From Chiayiivirga sp. (GTDB taxonomy: Bacteria > Pseudomonadota > Gammaproteobacteria > Xanthomonadales > Xanthomonadaceae): a DNA stretch of 64,000 bases. A program made the translations under genes and the position numbers. Shown here piece after piece: positions 17,025 through 27,123 of this stretch; the first letter of the stretch is position 1; each line of letters begins with the position of its first letter. The stretch is taken from the NCBI GenBank assembly GCA_022647565.1, contig JALCLA010000005.1:123440-187439 (forward strand), given 5' to 3'. The notes beneath the pieces were generated by a model, which did no database searches, was not told the DNA's origin, and saw only the letters and a program-made list of their open reading frames with translations.

Positions 17025-17567
17025 ATGCGGCAAATCACCTCGGAGAACAGCAGAGCCATATCAGGGGTTCGGCTGGGTAGAGAAACAACGGGGTTAACAA
17101 CGGGTTCACTTTGGCTCGCTGTGATGCCGTGCTCGTTGGCCTGGCCGGTGCGATCGCCGGTGGCGTTGGCGAACGAGCCTGGTCCCTTCGCGCTTCGTCG
17201 ACACACAACAAGTGAACCTGACCCCGTTCTTGCTTTGAGAGCGCCGGCAGCCAAGCGACTCCTGTTGGCCGTGGGGCTGGCTGTCGCGGCGCCTGCCTGG
17301 GCAATGCCGGCGATGCCAGACTCCTATGCGCAAGTGGTGTGGCTAATGCTGCGCTACGGCCTGCCGTACAGCGCGGTTCTGTATCCGGCGCTCGTGCTGG
17401 CCCCGGCCTATGCGATCTACGCGAGCGCGAACCGATCGCGTCGCCACGTCGACGAAGTTGCGGTTCGGACCCGGCGCCTGCGCCTCTGGACGGTCATCTC
17501 GCTCGTTCCATGGGCGCTGCTGGGATTGTGGATGCTGTACGACATGGCAACAAACAAGTCCATTTGA
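17025..17567 (+). CDS. Small membrane protein frame running through a REP-like element
   Basis: An open frame of 180 codons. Residues ~20-69 are encoded by the repeat element at 17087-17231 and are not ancestral protein. The part after the element looks real: a hydrophobic signal-like stretch KRLLLAVGLAVAAPAWA, then two membrane segments (YSAVLYPALVLAPAYAIYA and LWTVISLVPWALLGLWMLY) with a basic loop between them. I do not recognise the family. The true N-terminus was probably replaced when the element inserted; ATG 17025 has GGGGA upstream, so a chimeric protein is possible. It sits 9 bp before the next truncated gene, probably a former operon leading to the RHS gene. Confidence 0.45.
   Translation: MRQITSENSRAISGVRLGRETTGLTTGSLWLAVMPCSLAWPVRSPVALANEPGPFALRRHTTSEPDPVLALRAPAAKRLLLAVGLAVAAPAWAMPAMPDSYAQVVWLMLRYGLPYSAVLYPALVLAPAYAIYASANRSRRHVDEVAVRTRRLRLWTVISLVPWALLGLWMLYDMATNKSI
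17087..17231. repeat. REP-like element copy A (GGGGTCAGGTTCACTT family)
   Basis: This ~145-bp copy has a degenerate left end (AACGGGGTTAACAACGGGTTCACTT) and a right end, 17210-17231, that is identical to the right terminus of the RAYT element at 21132-21153. The interior (TTGGCTCGCTGTGATGCCGT...) is nearly identical to the two copies at 17790-17984 and 18032-18226. It carries no gene and is probably mobilised in trans. Confidence 0.8.
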
Positions 17568-17575
17568 GGTGTGCG

Positions 17576-17789
17576 ATGCGGCTAACCCAAAGCCTTTTTG
17601 CGATCTTGCTCGTCGGCCCCTCGCTCGCGCTGGCCTACGACACCGAAACGCATGCCTGGGTCATGTATCAGGGCTACCTCAAGTCCAACCTGGCCGGTGT
17701 GGCCCTCAAGGAGCGCCTTGGATTCGATCGTCTCGATGACACCACTGCATTTCGAGTATCCGACGAACTGGCCACGCTCGGCGATCGCC
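17576..17789 (+). pseudogene. 5' fragment of a secreted protein gene
   Basis: ATG 17576 starts a clear signal peptide (RLTQSLFAILLVGPSLALA) followed by YDTETHAWVMYQGYLKSNL, LKERLGFDRLDD and VSDELATLGD. The gene is then cut at 17790 by a REP-like element; translation would run into the element and stop at 17903-17905. I do not recognise the family from this ~71-residue fragment. Its last 46 bp are repeated at 17986-18031 as part of a 242-bp tandem duplication. It probably once lay upstream of the RHS gene, whose 5' part is now missing. Confidence 0.65.
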
Positions 17790-18227
17790 AAGAACGGGGT
17801 CAGGTTCACTTATTGAACAACGGGGTCAGAGTAAGTTTTCCGACAACGGGGTCAGGTTCACTTTGGCTCGCTGTGATGCCGTGCTCGTTGGCTTGGCCGG
17901 TGTGATCGCCGGTGGCGTTGGGCGAAAGAGCCTGATCCCTTCGCGCTTCGTCGACACACAACAAGTGAACCTGACCCCATTCTTGACTGCATTTCGAGTA
18001 TCCGACGAACTGGCCACGCTCGGCGATCGCCAAGAACGGGGTCAGGTTCACTTATTGAACAACGGGGTCAGAGTAAGTTTTCCGACAACGGGGTCAGGTT
18101 CACTTTGGCTCGCTGTGATGCCGTGCTCGTTGGCTTGGCCGGTGTGATCGCCGGTGGCGTTGGGCGAAAGAGCCTGATCCCTTCGCGCTTCGTCGACACA
18201 CAACAAGTGAACCTGACCCCATTCTTG
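17744..18227. repeat. Exact 242-bp tandem duplication carrying REP-like elements
   Basis: Copy 1 is 17744-17985 and copy 2 is 17986-18227. Each begins ACTGCATTTCGAGTATCC (host gene sequence) and ends CTGACCCCATTCTTG. Within each copy, a REP-like element (17790-17984 and 18032-18226) has the left end AAGAACGGGGTCAGGTTCAC, a nested partial end and the ~145-bp core also found at 17087. No mismatch is visible between copies, so the duplication is recent. It joins the end of the truncated secreted gene to the middle of an RHS gene. Confidence 0.9.
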
Positions 18228-19192
18228 GCCGCTTCCACGTCAACGCCACCACGCAACGCCTAAGCCAAATCACCACGATCGGCAGCCCGGTGGTGATGGA
18301 CTACGCCTGGAACGACCGCGGTGAGCTGACCGGTCGCACCAAGACCCAACCAGGTACGCCCGCGATTGTGTACCCGACCGTCTTTCGTCAGGGCTTCGAA
18401 GAGAGCGTCATCAGCTCCAACGAGGCCTTCGGGTTCGACCAGGCCGGCCGCCTGACCAGCTACCTCAACCTCATCACGCACCAGTACGACGCGCACGGGC
18501 ATCGCGTGGCGACGGTCTTCCCGGCGTGGGGTACGCGCTATCAGGTGTACAGCCGTGGCGGCGAGTTGCTGTACGTCGACGACCTGGGCGCGCAGCAGCG
18601 CACCGAGTTCTTCCATCTCAACGGCACCTTGGTCGCCGAGCGCACCCGCCCGACGTCGAGTGAAGCGGCGACCGTCGACTACCTGCACAGCGACCACCGT
18701 GGCTCACCGACGGTGAAGAGTGCGCCGTCGGGCGGCCGCGTGTATCGCTCGCGTCTGAAGCCCTACGGTGATCCGTACGACGGCATCTGGCGCGAAGGCC
18801 CCGGCTTCACCAAGCACGCCATGGACGAGGGCGGCAACCTCGTCTACATGCAGCAGCGCTACTACGACCCGGCGATGGGCGGATTCCTCAGCCCTGATCC
18901 CATCCGCGCCAGTGCGCAGAGCTTCAGTCCGTATTGGTATGCCAACAACAATCCGTACACGTTTGTGGATCCGGATGGACGCGTGGGCCGGCTTATAACG
19001 ACTCTTGGGGCGGGATTCCTTGAGGAGGCGGCGATCCAGTACGCCACCACCGGCACCGTCAACCCGACTCAGGCGTTGAAGGGCGCGGCTGAAAGCGTCG
19101 TCAACCCGATGAAGAAGGTTGAGCGCGTTCGCGATATCGCCAGGGCCGTGAGCAAGACGGATGTCGTTAAACCGAGAACGGCCGGTCGTTAA
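18228..19192 (+). pseudogene. RHS repeat-associated core protein, 5'-truncated remnant
   Basis: From 18228 the frame reads RFHVNATTQRLSQI, then YAWNDRGELTGR, RQGFEESVISSNEAFGFDQ and further YD/RHS-type repeats. The RHS core follows: VDYLHSDHRGSPTVKS, YGDPYDGIWREGPGF, then YMQQRYYDPAMGGFLSPDPI and YANNNPYTFVDPDG. The latter two are the hallmark of RHS/YD toxins just before the variable C-terminal toxin. The large 5' portion (secretion signals and most YD repeats) is missing, replaced by the tandem REP-like duplication. The first in-frame start is GTG 18290. The frame stops at TAA 19190-19192, but coding similarity continues past it. The remnant is probably non-functional. Confidence 0.85.
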
Positions 19193-19468
19193 GAATTCCC
19201 GGACAAGAAGGCAGAAGGAACGCCTTATGTCGGACAAAGTTGCAACTGCGAGGGGAGGCTGAGGCAACATGAGCGTGCTGGTCGATATGAGCCAGGGAGC
19301 GCAACATTGACTCCCGTGGAAGGCGGGAAGACCGCGAGAGAGGTCTCGGAACACACGCGAATTCAAGAGATCACAGGCGGAGTACCCGCAAGCCAATCTT
19401 CTGCCGTCAGCAACAAAGTGGATCCGATAGGTCCGACTCGCCGCCATCTTTTGGAGGACAAGAAGTGA
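19193..19468 (+). pseudogene. RHS C-terminal toxin tail, GIY-YIG-like, behind an in-frame TAA
   Basis: Directly after TAA 19190-19192 the same frame stays open for 91 codons to TGA 19466-19468. It reads EFPDKKAEGTPYVGQSCNCE, then RLRQHERAGR, GGKTAREVSEHTRIQEITGG and SNKVDPIGPTRRHLL. The YVGQS...RL.QH and GGK.AR...E blocks and the NK.DPIGP..RH ending resemble GIY-YIG-type nuclease toxins at RHS C-termini. The end overlaps the DUF5076 start as GTGA, the arrangement expected of toxin and immunity genes. One stop codon therefore separates the core from its toxin; it may be an inactivating mutation or a sequencing error. Confidence 0.65.
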
Positions 19469-19743
19469 GCAACGATCTTGAAGAGTTGCCGATCCCAGAC
19501 GGCGTGTTCAAGGCCGAGCAGAAGGCAGAGATTGCTCGCATTTGGTTGGCGGATGGGGACCAAGTTGCCGTTATCTCACCTCGGCTTTGGGATGATCCTG
19601 GCGTGTGGGGTCTGATGCTTGTCGACGTGGCTCGACACGTTGCCCAGGCATATGCAGCACAAGGAGTTCCCAGCGACTACGCATTGCAGAAGATTCGGGA
19701 AGCGTTCGATGCAGAGTGGTTTCACCCGACAGAGGGTGAGTAG
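19465..19743 (+). CDS. DUF5076 domain protein, candidate immunity gene
   Basis: A 92-residue acidic soluble protein. Family-like blocks are VFKAEQKAEIARIWLADGDQ, SPRLWDDPGVWGLMLVDVA, HVAQAYAAQG and the C-terminal FDAEWFHPTEGE, which I recognise as DUF5076. The family has no established function. GTG 19465 is preceded by GGAGG about seven bases upstream and overlaps the stop of the RHS tail frame by four bases. That coupling is typical for an immunity protein made with its toxin, so immunity is the inferred role here. A terminator-like hairpin follows at 19775. Confidence 0.75.
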   Translation: MSNDLEELPIPDGVFKAEQKAEIARIWLADGDQVAVISPRLWDDPGVWGLMLVDVARHVAQAYAAQGVPSDYALQKIREAFDAEWFHPTEGE

Positions 19744-19774
19744 GTCGGTAAGAAGAGCCTCACGTAGATTGATC

Positions 19775-19804
19775 ACAACGCCCAGCCATCGCGCTGGGCG
19801 TTGT
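19775..19804 (+). terminator. Hairpin after the DUF5076 gene
   Basis: A perfect 12-bp stem, ACAACGCCCAGC / GCTGGGCGTTGT, with a CATCGC loop lies 31 bp after the stop. No T-run follows, so it is terminator-like rather than canonical. Confidence 0.55.
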
Positions 19805-19933
19805 CGTATCAGCGCCCGCTTTGCGCGAGCAACGAATCGAGCACTTCGCTGACGGTAAGCGTCCGGTGACCTCACCTTCCTGACCATCTCGCTGCCGTGT
19901 TTCGCTTCGCGCCCGATCTCAAGGAATGCAGCG

Positions 19934-20224
19934 ATGACGGACAAGCGTGCGATGTGGTTGAAGCGGATCCGGGCCTGGGAACGCAGCGGCCTGTCGCGTT
20001 CGGCGTTCTGCGTGGCGCGGCGACTGAACGTGCATACGTTCGACTACTGGCGCCGGGCCCTGCGCGCGGACCCGCCCCCGGCGCTGGTGCCGGTGGCGGT
20101 GACGCCGTCGCCCGTGGCCGCACCGATCGACGTGCTCCTGCCCAACGGGGTGCGCCTGCAGGTGCCGCCGGGTAGCGATGCGAGCTTGCTGCGTTCGTTG
20201 GTAGAGGTGCTGCGCGCATGCTGA
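19934..20224 (+). CDS. tnpA: IS66-family accessory protein TnpA
   Basis: A 96-residue protein beginning MTDKRAMWLKRIRAWERSG and continuing LSRSAFCVARRLNVHTFDYW, the helix-turn-helix N-terminus of IS66 orf1 proteins. An Ala/Pro-rich linker and LPNGVRLQVPPG near the C-terminus are also typical. ATG 19934 has AAGGA about eight bases upstream. Its end overlaps the start of tnpB. It appears intact, but tnpB is truncated and the IS66 transposase gene is absent, so the element is dead. Confidence 0.8.
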   Translation: MTDKRAMWLKRIRAWERSGLSRSAFCVARRLNVHTFDYWRRALRADPPPALVPVAVTPSPVAAPIDVLLPNGVRLQVPPGSDASLLRSLVEVLRAC

Positions 20225-20325
20225 CGCCCACTGGCTGGTGGCTGGCGGTGGCGCCGATCGATCTGCGCTGCGGCATCGATCGTCTGCTGGTGTTGATCGC
20301 GGCCACGCTTGGCCAGGCACCCACC
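20218..20325 (+). pseudogene. IS66 tnpB fragment, cut by a RAYT element
   Basis: ATG 20218 overlaps the tnpA stop. The fragment reads MLTPTGWWLAVAPIDLRCGI and then DRLLVLIAATLGQAP, matching the start of IS66 TnpB (orf2). After ~36 codons it runs into the inverted terminus of the RAYT element at 20326. The rest of tnpB and the transposase gene are not found on the far side of the insertion, so a deletion accompanied or followed it. Confidence 0.75.
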
Positions 20326-22639
<2,314 letters not shown>

Positions 22640-22681
22640 GGCGGCCGCCTCCGAGCGGCGGCCGCTCTGCGACAATGCCGC

Positions 22682-23593
22682 ATGGCGCGATCGTCCAATC
22701 TCTCCGGCATCCTTGTCATGTTGCTTGCGGTCGGCGTGTTCGCATTGATGGATGCGGGCCTGAAGCTGCTGGCGCCGCACTATCCGGCGGCGCAGGTGGC
22801 GGCGCTGCGCGGGGCGGCGTCGCTGCCCTTCGTGCTGGCATGGCTGGCCTTGACCGAGGGCTTTCGCAGCCTGCTGCGGGTGCGCTGGCCCTTGCACCTG
22901 CTGCGTGGCGTGCTGGCGGTGTTGATGATGGTGGGCTTCGTCTACAGCATCGCGCGCATGCCGCTGAGCACGGCCTACACGCTGTTCTTCATCGCGCCCT
23001 TCCTGATCACGGCGTTGTCGGTGCCGATTCTGGGAGAGCGGGTCGGGCCACGGCGCTGGAGCGCGATCTTCGTGGGTCTGGTCGGCGTGCTGGTGGTGCT
23101 GCGCCCGAGTGGCGATGGCCTGATGTCGCTGGCGGCGCTCGCCGTGCTCGGCGCGGCGCTGTGCTATGCCATCGGCGCGATCACGGTGCGGGTGCTGTCG
23201 CGCACCGACAGTACCCAGAGCATGGTGTTCTGGATGCTGTCATCGATGGCGCTTGGCGCGGGCCTGATCGCGTTGCCGTCCTGGGTGCCGGTGCGGAGCG
23301 AACACTGGCTCCTGATCGCGGGCATCGGCGCCGCCGGTGCGCTCGGGCAGTACGCCATCACCGAGGCCTTTTCGCGCGGCGAGGCCTCGGTGATCGCACC
23401 TTTCGAGTACACCGCGCTGGGTTGGGGCGTGGCGCTCGATCTTGCGCTGTGGGGCGTGCTGCCGGATCGCATCACCTGGCTGGGGGCCGGCATCATCGTC
23501 GCAAGCGGGCTGTACCTGATGCGGCGCGAAGCCGCAGTGCCCGGGGGAAGCGACAGCGCCACTCGCGCTCCGTGCGAGAGCGGGCTGCCATGA
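22682..23593 (+). CDS. DMT superfamily (EamA) transporter
   Basis: A 303-residue inner-membrane protein with about ten transmembrane segments in two repeated EamA halves (first half to ~145: LSGILVMLLAVGVFALMDAG, AYTLFFIAPFLITALSVPIL; second half: LAVLGAALCYAIGAITVRVL, VIAPFEYTALGWGVALDLA). Family members export metabolites or amino acids; the substrate cannot be read from sequence. It lies 42 bp downstream of dihydropyrimidinase and could share its transcript. The Ser/Ala-rich C-terminal tail is cytoplasmic. Confidence 0.83.
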   Translation: MARSSNLSGILVMLLAVGVFALMDAGLKLLAPHYPAAQVAALRGAASLPFVLAWLALTEGFRSLLRVRWPLHLLRGVLAVLMMVGFVYSIARMPLSTAYTLFFIAPFLITALSVPILGERVGPRRWSAIFVGLVGVLVVLRPSGDGLMSLAALAVLGAALCYAIGAITVRVLSRTDSTQSMVFWMLSSMALGAGLIALPSWVPVRSEHWLLIAGIGAAGALGQYAITEAFSRGEASVIAPFEYTALGWGVALDLALWGVLPDRITWLGAGIIVASGLYLMRREAAVPGGSDSATRAPCESGLP

Positions 23594-23618
23594 GCGAAAA
23601 CCCGACGAGGCACACGCG

Positions 23619-24395
23619 ATGTGTCTGATCGCCTGCGCCTGGCAAGCCCACCCGCGCTGGCCTCTGGTACTGATCGGGAATCGCGACGAGGTGCATGCGC
23701 GCGCCGCCACGCCCGCCGGCTTCCAGTCCGATGCACCGCAGGTGTATGGCGGGCGTGACCTGGAGAAACAGGGCGGCTGGTTGCAGCTTTCCACGCGCCG
23801 GCGCCTGGCTGCCGTGACCAATGTGCGGGTCGGCGCGCATCCCGAGCCGGCGATGCGTTCGCGGGGCGCGCTGGTGGCTGAGTTCGTGCGCGAAGCGGCT
23901 TCGACGCACGACTGGATCGACGCGCTGCAGCCGCAGGCCTCGCAGTACGGTCGCTTCAACCTGTTGCTCTGGGATGGCCGCTCGCTTGCGCTGGCCGGCA
24001 ACCACCCGCAGTTCGCGCAGCAAAGCCTTGCGCCGGGCGTGCATGGCCTATCGAACGGGGCCTTCGATGCGGCCTGGCCCAAGGTGCGGCGCGCCCGTGC
24101 CGCACTCATGGCGTGGCTGGCGGCGGCGCCGATGTTCGGCGAGCCGGTGCTGGATGCCCTGTTCACGGCGCTGGCCGATGAGCGTGTCGCGCCCGACCAG
24201 CAATTGCCGGAAACCGACGTGGGGCTGGCCCTGGAGCGCGCGTTGTCGCCGCCCTTCATCCGCAACGCTCACTACGGTACGCGTTGCAGTTCGGTGGTGC
24301 TGGTCGGGCACGACCAGGCGATCTTCGCGGAACGACGCTACGGCCCGAACGCGGCGGCCCTGGGCGACAACCTCGCGCGCTTCGCCCTGACGTAG
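23619..24395 (+). CDS. NRDE family protein (TANGO2-like)
   Basis: A 258-residue protein beginning MCLIACAWQAHPRWPLVLIG and then NRDEVHARAA, the family signature. Cys2 could be an N-terminal nucleophile after Met removal, as in Ntn hydrolases, although activity is not established for the family. Other conserved parts are YGGRDLEKQGGWLQLS, LAAVTNVR, the central YGRFNLLLWDG and HGLSNGAFDAAWPKV, and the C-terminal YGTRCSSVVLV. TANGO2 homologues are linked to haem trafficking or acyl-CoA metabolism in eukaryotes; a bacterial role is unknown. It follows the transporter by 25 bp. Confidence 0.85.
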   Translation: MCLIACAWQAHPRWPLVLIGNRDEVHARAATPAGFQSDAPQVYGGRDLEKQGGWLQLSTRRRLAAVTNVRVGAHPEPAMRSRGALVAEFVREAASTHDWIDALQPQASQYGRFNLLLWDGRSLALAGNHPQFAQQSLAPGVHGLSNGAFDAAWPKVRRARAALMAWLAAAPMFGEPVLDALFTALADERVAPDQQLPETDVGLALERALSPPFIRNAHYGTRCSSVVLVGHDQAIFAERRYGPNAAALGDNLARFALT

Positions 24396-24406
24396 CGCGG
24401 GACCCG

Positions 24407-25204
24407 CTACGCCAGCACTTCCACCGCATCACCCAGGCGCAGGCTGCCGCTGCCGCGAGCGATCAGGTTCATGCCGAAGGTGATGCCCTTCTCGCCGCGG
24501 CGGTAGTGCTTGAGCGTCTTCAGCGGTTCGCCGGTGGGGTCGAACGCGCCGCGCTCTGGATCGACCGTGGTGAAGACGCAACGCACGCAGGGTTTCACGG
24601 CTTCGAGTTCGATCGCGCCGATGCGTAGTCGGCGCCATCCGTCCTCGGCGTGCGCTTCGCTGCCGGCCACCACGAGGTTCGGACGAAAGCGCAGCATCGG
24701 CACCGGCGCGGCCAGGCGCGCGTTGAGTCCGTCCAGCGCCGCTTGCGAGATCAGCAACAGCGGAAAGCCATCGGCGAAACTGACCTCGTCGCCCGCGCGT
24801 GAACGCGCCGGGTCGACCGCGCGGGTGGCGGCGGCGTCCATGTGCACCAGGCGCAGTTCGCGTCCCAGCCAGTCGCTCAACCAGCGCGCTGCCGCGTCGC
24901 CGCCATCGAGCGCCTCCACGGCATCGTTCCACACCACCACGCGACGGCGCGACGCAGCGCTCAACGGAACCGGCACGAACAACGCAGCGCCATCGGCGCG
25001 CTGCAAGCGCAGGCCATCCGCTTGCGGCAGGGCGCGCAGGGTCACCAGGGCAGGCACCTGCCGCCCGGTGAGGAAACGTCCGCTGTCGTCGACGATCATC
25101 CAGCGTCGATCCTGCGCGAGACCGCGCCGCTCCACCTCGACCTGCGCCGGCGAGAGTGCCGCGCCGGACTTGAGCGGATAGACATGGATGGCGGACAGAT
25201 GCAT
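24407..25204 (-). CDS. MOSC domain protein (MOSC N-terminal beta-barrel plus MOSC)
   Basis: A 265-residue protein. The N-terminal beta-barrel begins IHVYPLKSGAALSPAQVEVE with GLAQDRRWMIVDDSGRFLT. The C-terminal MOSC domain carries FRPNLVVAG, a Cys-containing KPCVRCVFTTVDPERG, and FGMNLIARGSG. This matches the YcbX/MOSC_N class, which handles molybdenum cofactor in reduction of N-hydroxylated compounds, or in sulfur transfer from a Cys persulfide. The YcbX-type ferredoxin domain is absent. It converges on the NRDE gene with an 11-bp gap. Confidence 0.85.
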   Translation of the reverse strand: MHLSAIHVYPLKSGAALSPAQVEVERRGLAQDRRWMIVDDSGRFLTGRQVPALVTLRALPQADGLRLQRADGAALFVPVPLSAASRRRVVVWNDAVEALDGGDAAARWLSDWLGRELRLVHMDAAATRAVDPARSRAGDEVSFADGFPLLLISQAALDGLNARLAAPVPMLRFRPNLVVAGSEAHAEDGWRRLRIGAIELEAVKPCVRCVFTTVDPERGAFDPTGEPLKTLKHYRRGEKGITFGMNLIARGSGSLRLGDAVEVLA

Positions 25205-25308
25205 GCAAGGCTCCGGCGCAGGCGGGCAGGATAGCCGGTCCTGTCGCTTCGCTTCGTGGCGCCCGCGCGGGTTCAGGCCGGCGTCGCAGGAGGGGTTATC
25301 CTGCCGGC

Positions 25309-25980
25309 ATGGATGCCTGCGACCTGCCCGAATCCACGCGCCGGTTCCGCGTCGAGTACCGCGAGCGCGAGATCCCGCGCGGCTATCGCGGCGCGTGGCA
25401 TCTTGCGTTCACCTTTGGCGGCGGCGCGTTGGCCTTGCTTGCCTGCCTGTGGCAGTTGCATGCCGTGCAGCCGCTGGAGTGGATGGCCGTACCGGCGGCC
25501 TTTGTCTACGCGAACCTGTCCGAGTACCTCGGCCATCGTTTCCCGATGCACCGACCGATGCCGGGTCTGGGCCTGGTGTTCAAGCGCCACTCCGGGCAAC
25601 ACCACCGCTTCTTCACCGATGACGCGATGGCCTATGAGGACGTGCGCGACCTGCGAGCACTGCTGTTCCCGCCGCTGCTGGTGATCTTCTTTTTCGGCCT
25701 GTTCGGCGGGCCGGTCTGGTTGTTGCTGGCCTGGCTCGCCTCGCCCAATGTCGCCTGGTTGTTCCTCGGCACCGCGCTCGCGTATTTTCTCAACTACGAG
25801 TTCCTGCATACGGCCTACCACGTGCCGGACGGCCATTGGCTGGGGCGCGTGCCGGGCGTGCAGCGACTCAAGTGGCTGCACCGGGCCCACCACGACACAC
25901 GCCGCATGACGCGGATCAACTTCAACATCAGCTACCCGCTCGGCGACTGGCTGTTCGGCACGCTGCAACGCGACCCCTAG
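25309..25980 (+). CDS. Sterol desaturase/fatty acid hydroxylase family protein
   Basis: A 223-residue membrane-bound di-iron hydroxylase with four to five hydrophobic segments. The histidine clusters of the superfamily are clear: HRFPMH (~80), KRHSGQHHRFF (~97), HTAYHVPDGHW (~168) and HRAHHDTRRM (~190). The AHHDTRRMTRINFNISYPLG ending, with LFGTL, resembles carotenoid or fatty-acid hydroxylase-like members. It would hydroxylate or desaturate a lipid in the inner membrane; the substrate is unknown. The stop is 8 bp before the alcohol dehydrogenase, so the two are probably co-transcribed. Confidence 0.85.
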   Translation: MDACDLPESTRRFRVEYREREIPRGYRGAWHLAFTFGGGALALLACLWQLHAVQPLEWMAVPAAFVYANLSEYLGHRFPMHRPMPGLGLVFKRHSGQHHRFFTDDAMAYEDVRDLRALLFPPLLVIFFFGLFGGPVWLLLAWLASPNVAWLFLGTALAYFLNYEFLHTAYHVPDGHWLGRVPGVQRLKWLHRAHHDTRRMTRINFNISYPLGDWLFGTLQRDP

Positions 25981-25988
25981 GACCCTGC

Positions 25989-27035
25989 ATGAGTACCGCT
26001 GCCTACGCCACGCCTTCCGCCACCTCGCCGCTGGCACCGTTCCGGATCGAGCGCCGTGCGCCGCGCGCCAACGACGTGGTGATTGATATTCGTTACTGCG
26101 GGGTTTGCCACTCCGACATCCACCAGGCGCGCGACGAATGGGGCGGATCGATCTTCCCGATGGTGCCCGGGCACGAGATCGTCGGACAGGTTGCGGCCGT
26201 CGGAAGCGCGGTCAGCGGCTTCGCGCCAGGCGACGCGGTGGGCGTGGGATGCTTCGTCGATTCCTGTCGTGCCTGCGCGGCCTGCCAGCAGGGCGAGGAA
26301 CAGTTCTGCGAGGCTGGCATGGTGGCCACCTACAACGCGCGTGAACGCGATGGCGCGCCGACCTACGGTGGCTACTCCACCCGCATCGTGGTGGATGCGA
26401 ACTACGTGCTGCGCATTCCGCCCGGCCTTGCGCTGGATCGCGCCGCGCCCTTGCTCTGTGCCGGCATCACCACGTACTCGCCGCTGCGCCACTTCGGGGT
26501 GAAACCCGGACATCGAGTCGCGGTGGTGGGCCTGGGCGGCCTCGGGCACATGGCGGTGAAGCTGGCGCGTGCGATGGGCGCCGAGGTCACCGTGGTCAGC
26601 ACCTCGCCCACCAAGCGCAACGATGCCCTGGCCCTGGGTGCGCACGACTTCGGCGCGACGACCGAAGCGGCCACGTTCAAGCGCCTTGCCAATCGCTTCG
26701 ATCTGATCCTGGATTGCGTATCCGCGAAGCACGACTACAACGCCTACCTGAGCCTGCTCGCGCTGGACGGACGCATGGTCTTGCTCGGCATCCCGGACGA
26801 ACCGGTACCACTGGCCGCGTTCTCGCTGATTCGCAATCGACGCCAGCTCGAAGGCTCGCTCATCGGTGGCATCCGCGAAACCCAGGAGATGCTGGATTTC
26901 TGTGCGGAACACGGCGTGGCCTCGGATATCGAACTGATTCCGATCCAGCAGATCAACGAGGCCTACGAACGCATGATCCGTGGCGACGTGCGCTATCGCT
27001 TCGTGGTTGATTGTGCGAGTTTCGGGACGGGCTGA
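25989..27035 (+). CDS. Zn-dependent NAD(P) alcohol dehydrogenase (YahK/CAD type)
   Basis: A 348-residue medium-chain dehydrogenase. Catalytic Zn ligands are Cys in YCGVCHSDIHQARDEWG and His-Glu in VPGHEIVGQV. The structural Zn site is the four Cys in CRACAACQQGEEQFC. The Rossmann motif is VGLGGLGHMAVKLARAMGAE. YGGYSTRIVVDANYV and LCAGITTYSPLRHFGVKPG are typical of E. coli YahK and cinnamyl alcohol dehydrogenase relatives, broad-range NADPH aldehyde reductases. Being co-transcribed with the lipid hydroxylase suggests detoxification or reduction of lipid-derived aldehydes, but that is inference. Confidence 0.9.
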   Translation: MSTAAYATPSATSPLAPFRIERRAPRANDVVIDIRYCGVCHSDIHQARDEWGGSIFPMVPGHEIVGQVAAVGSAVSGFAPGDAVGVGCFVDSCRACAACQQGEEQFCEAGMVATYNARERDGAPTYGGYSTRIVVDANYVLRIPPGLALDRAAPLLCAGITTYSPLRHFGVKPGHRVAVVGLGGLGHMAVKLARAMGAEVTVVSTSPTKRNDALALGAHDFGATTEAATFKRLANRFDLILDCVSAKHDYNAYLSLLALDGRMVLLGIPDEPVPLAAFSLIRNRRQLEGSLIGGIRETQEMLDFCAEHGVASDIELIPIQQINEAYERMIRGDVRYRFVVDCASFGTG

Positions 27036-27123
27036 CCTTGCCTGTGGTGGCGATGTCCGGTCGCCGCCCTGGCGAAATCGTTTGAGCGTGTCACTCCGGT
27101 GGAAGCCCCTTCACTTTCGTCAT

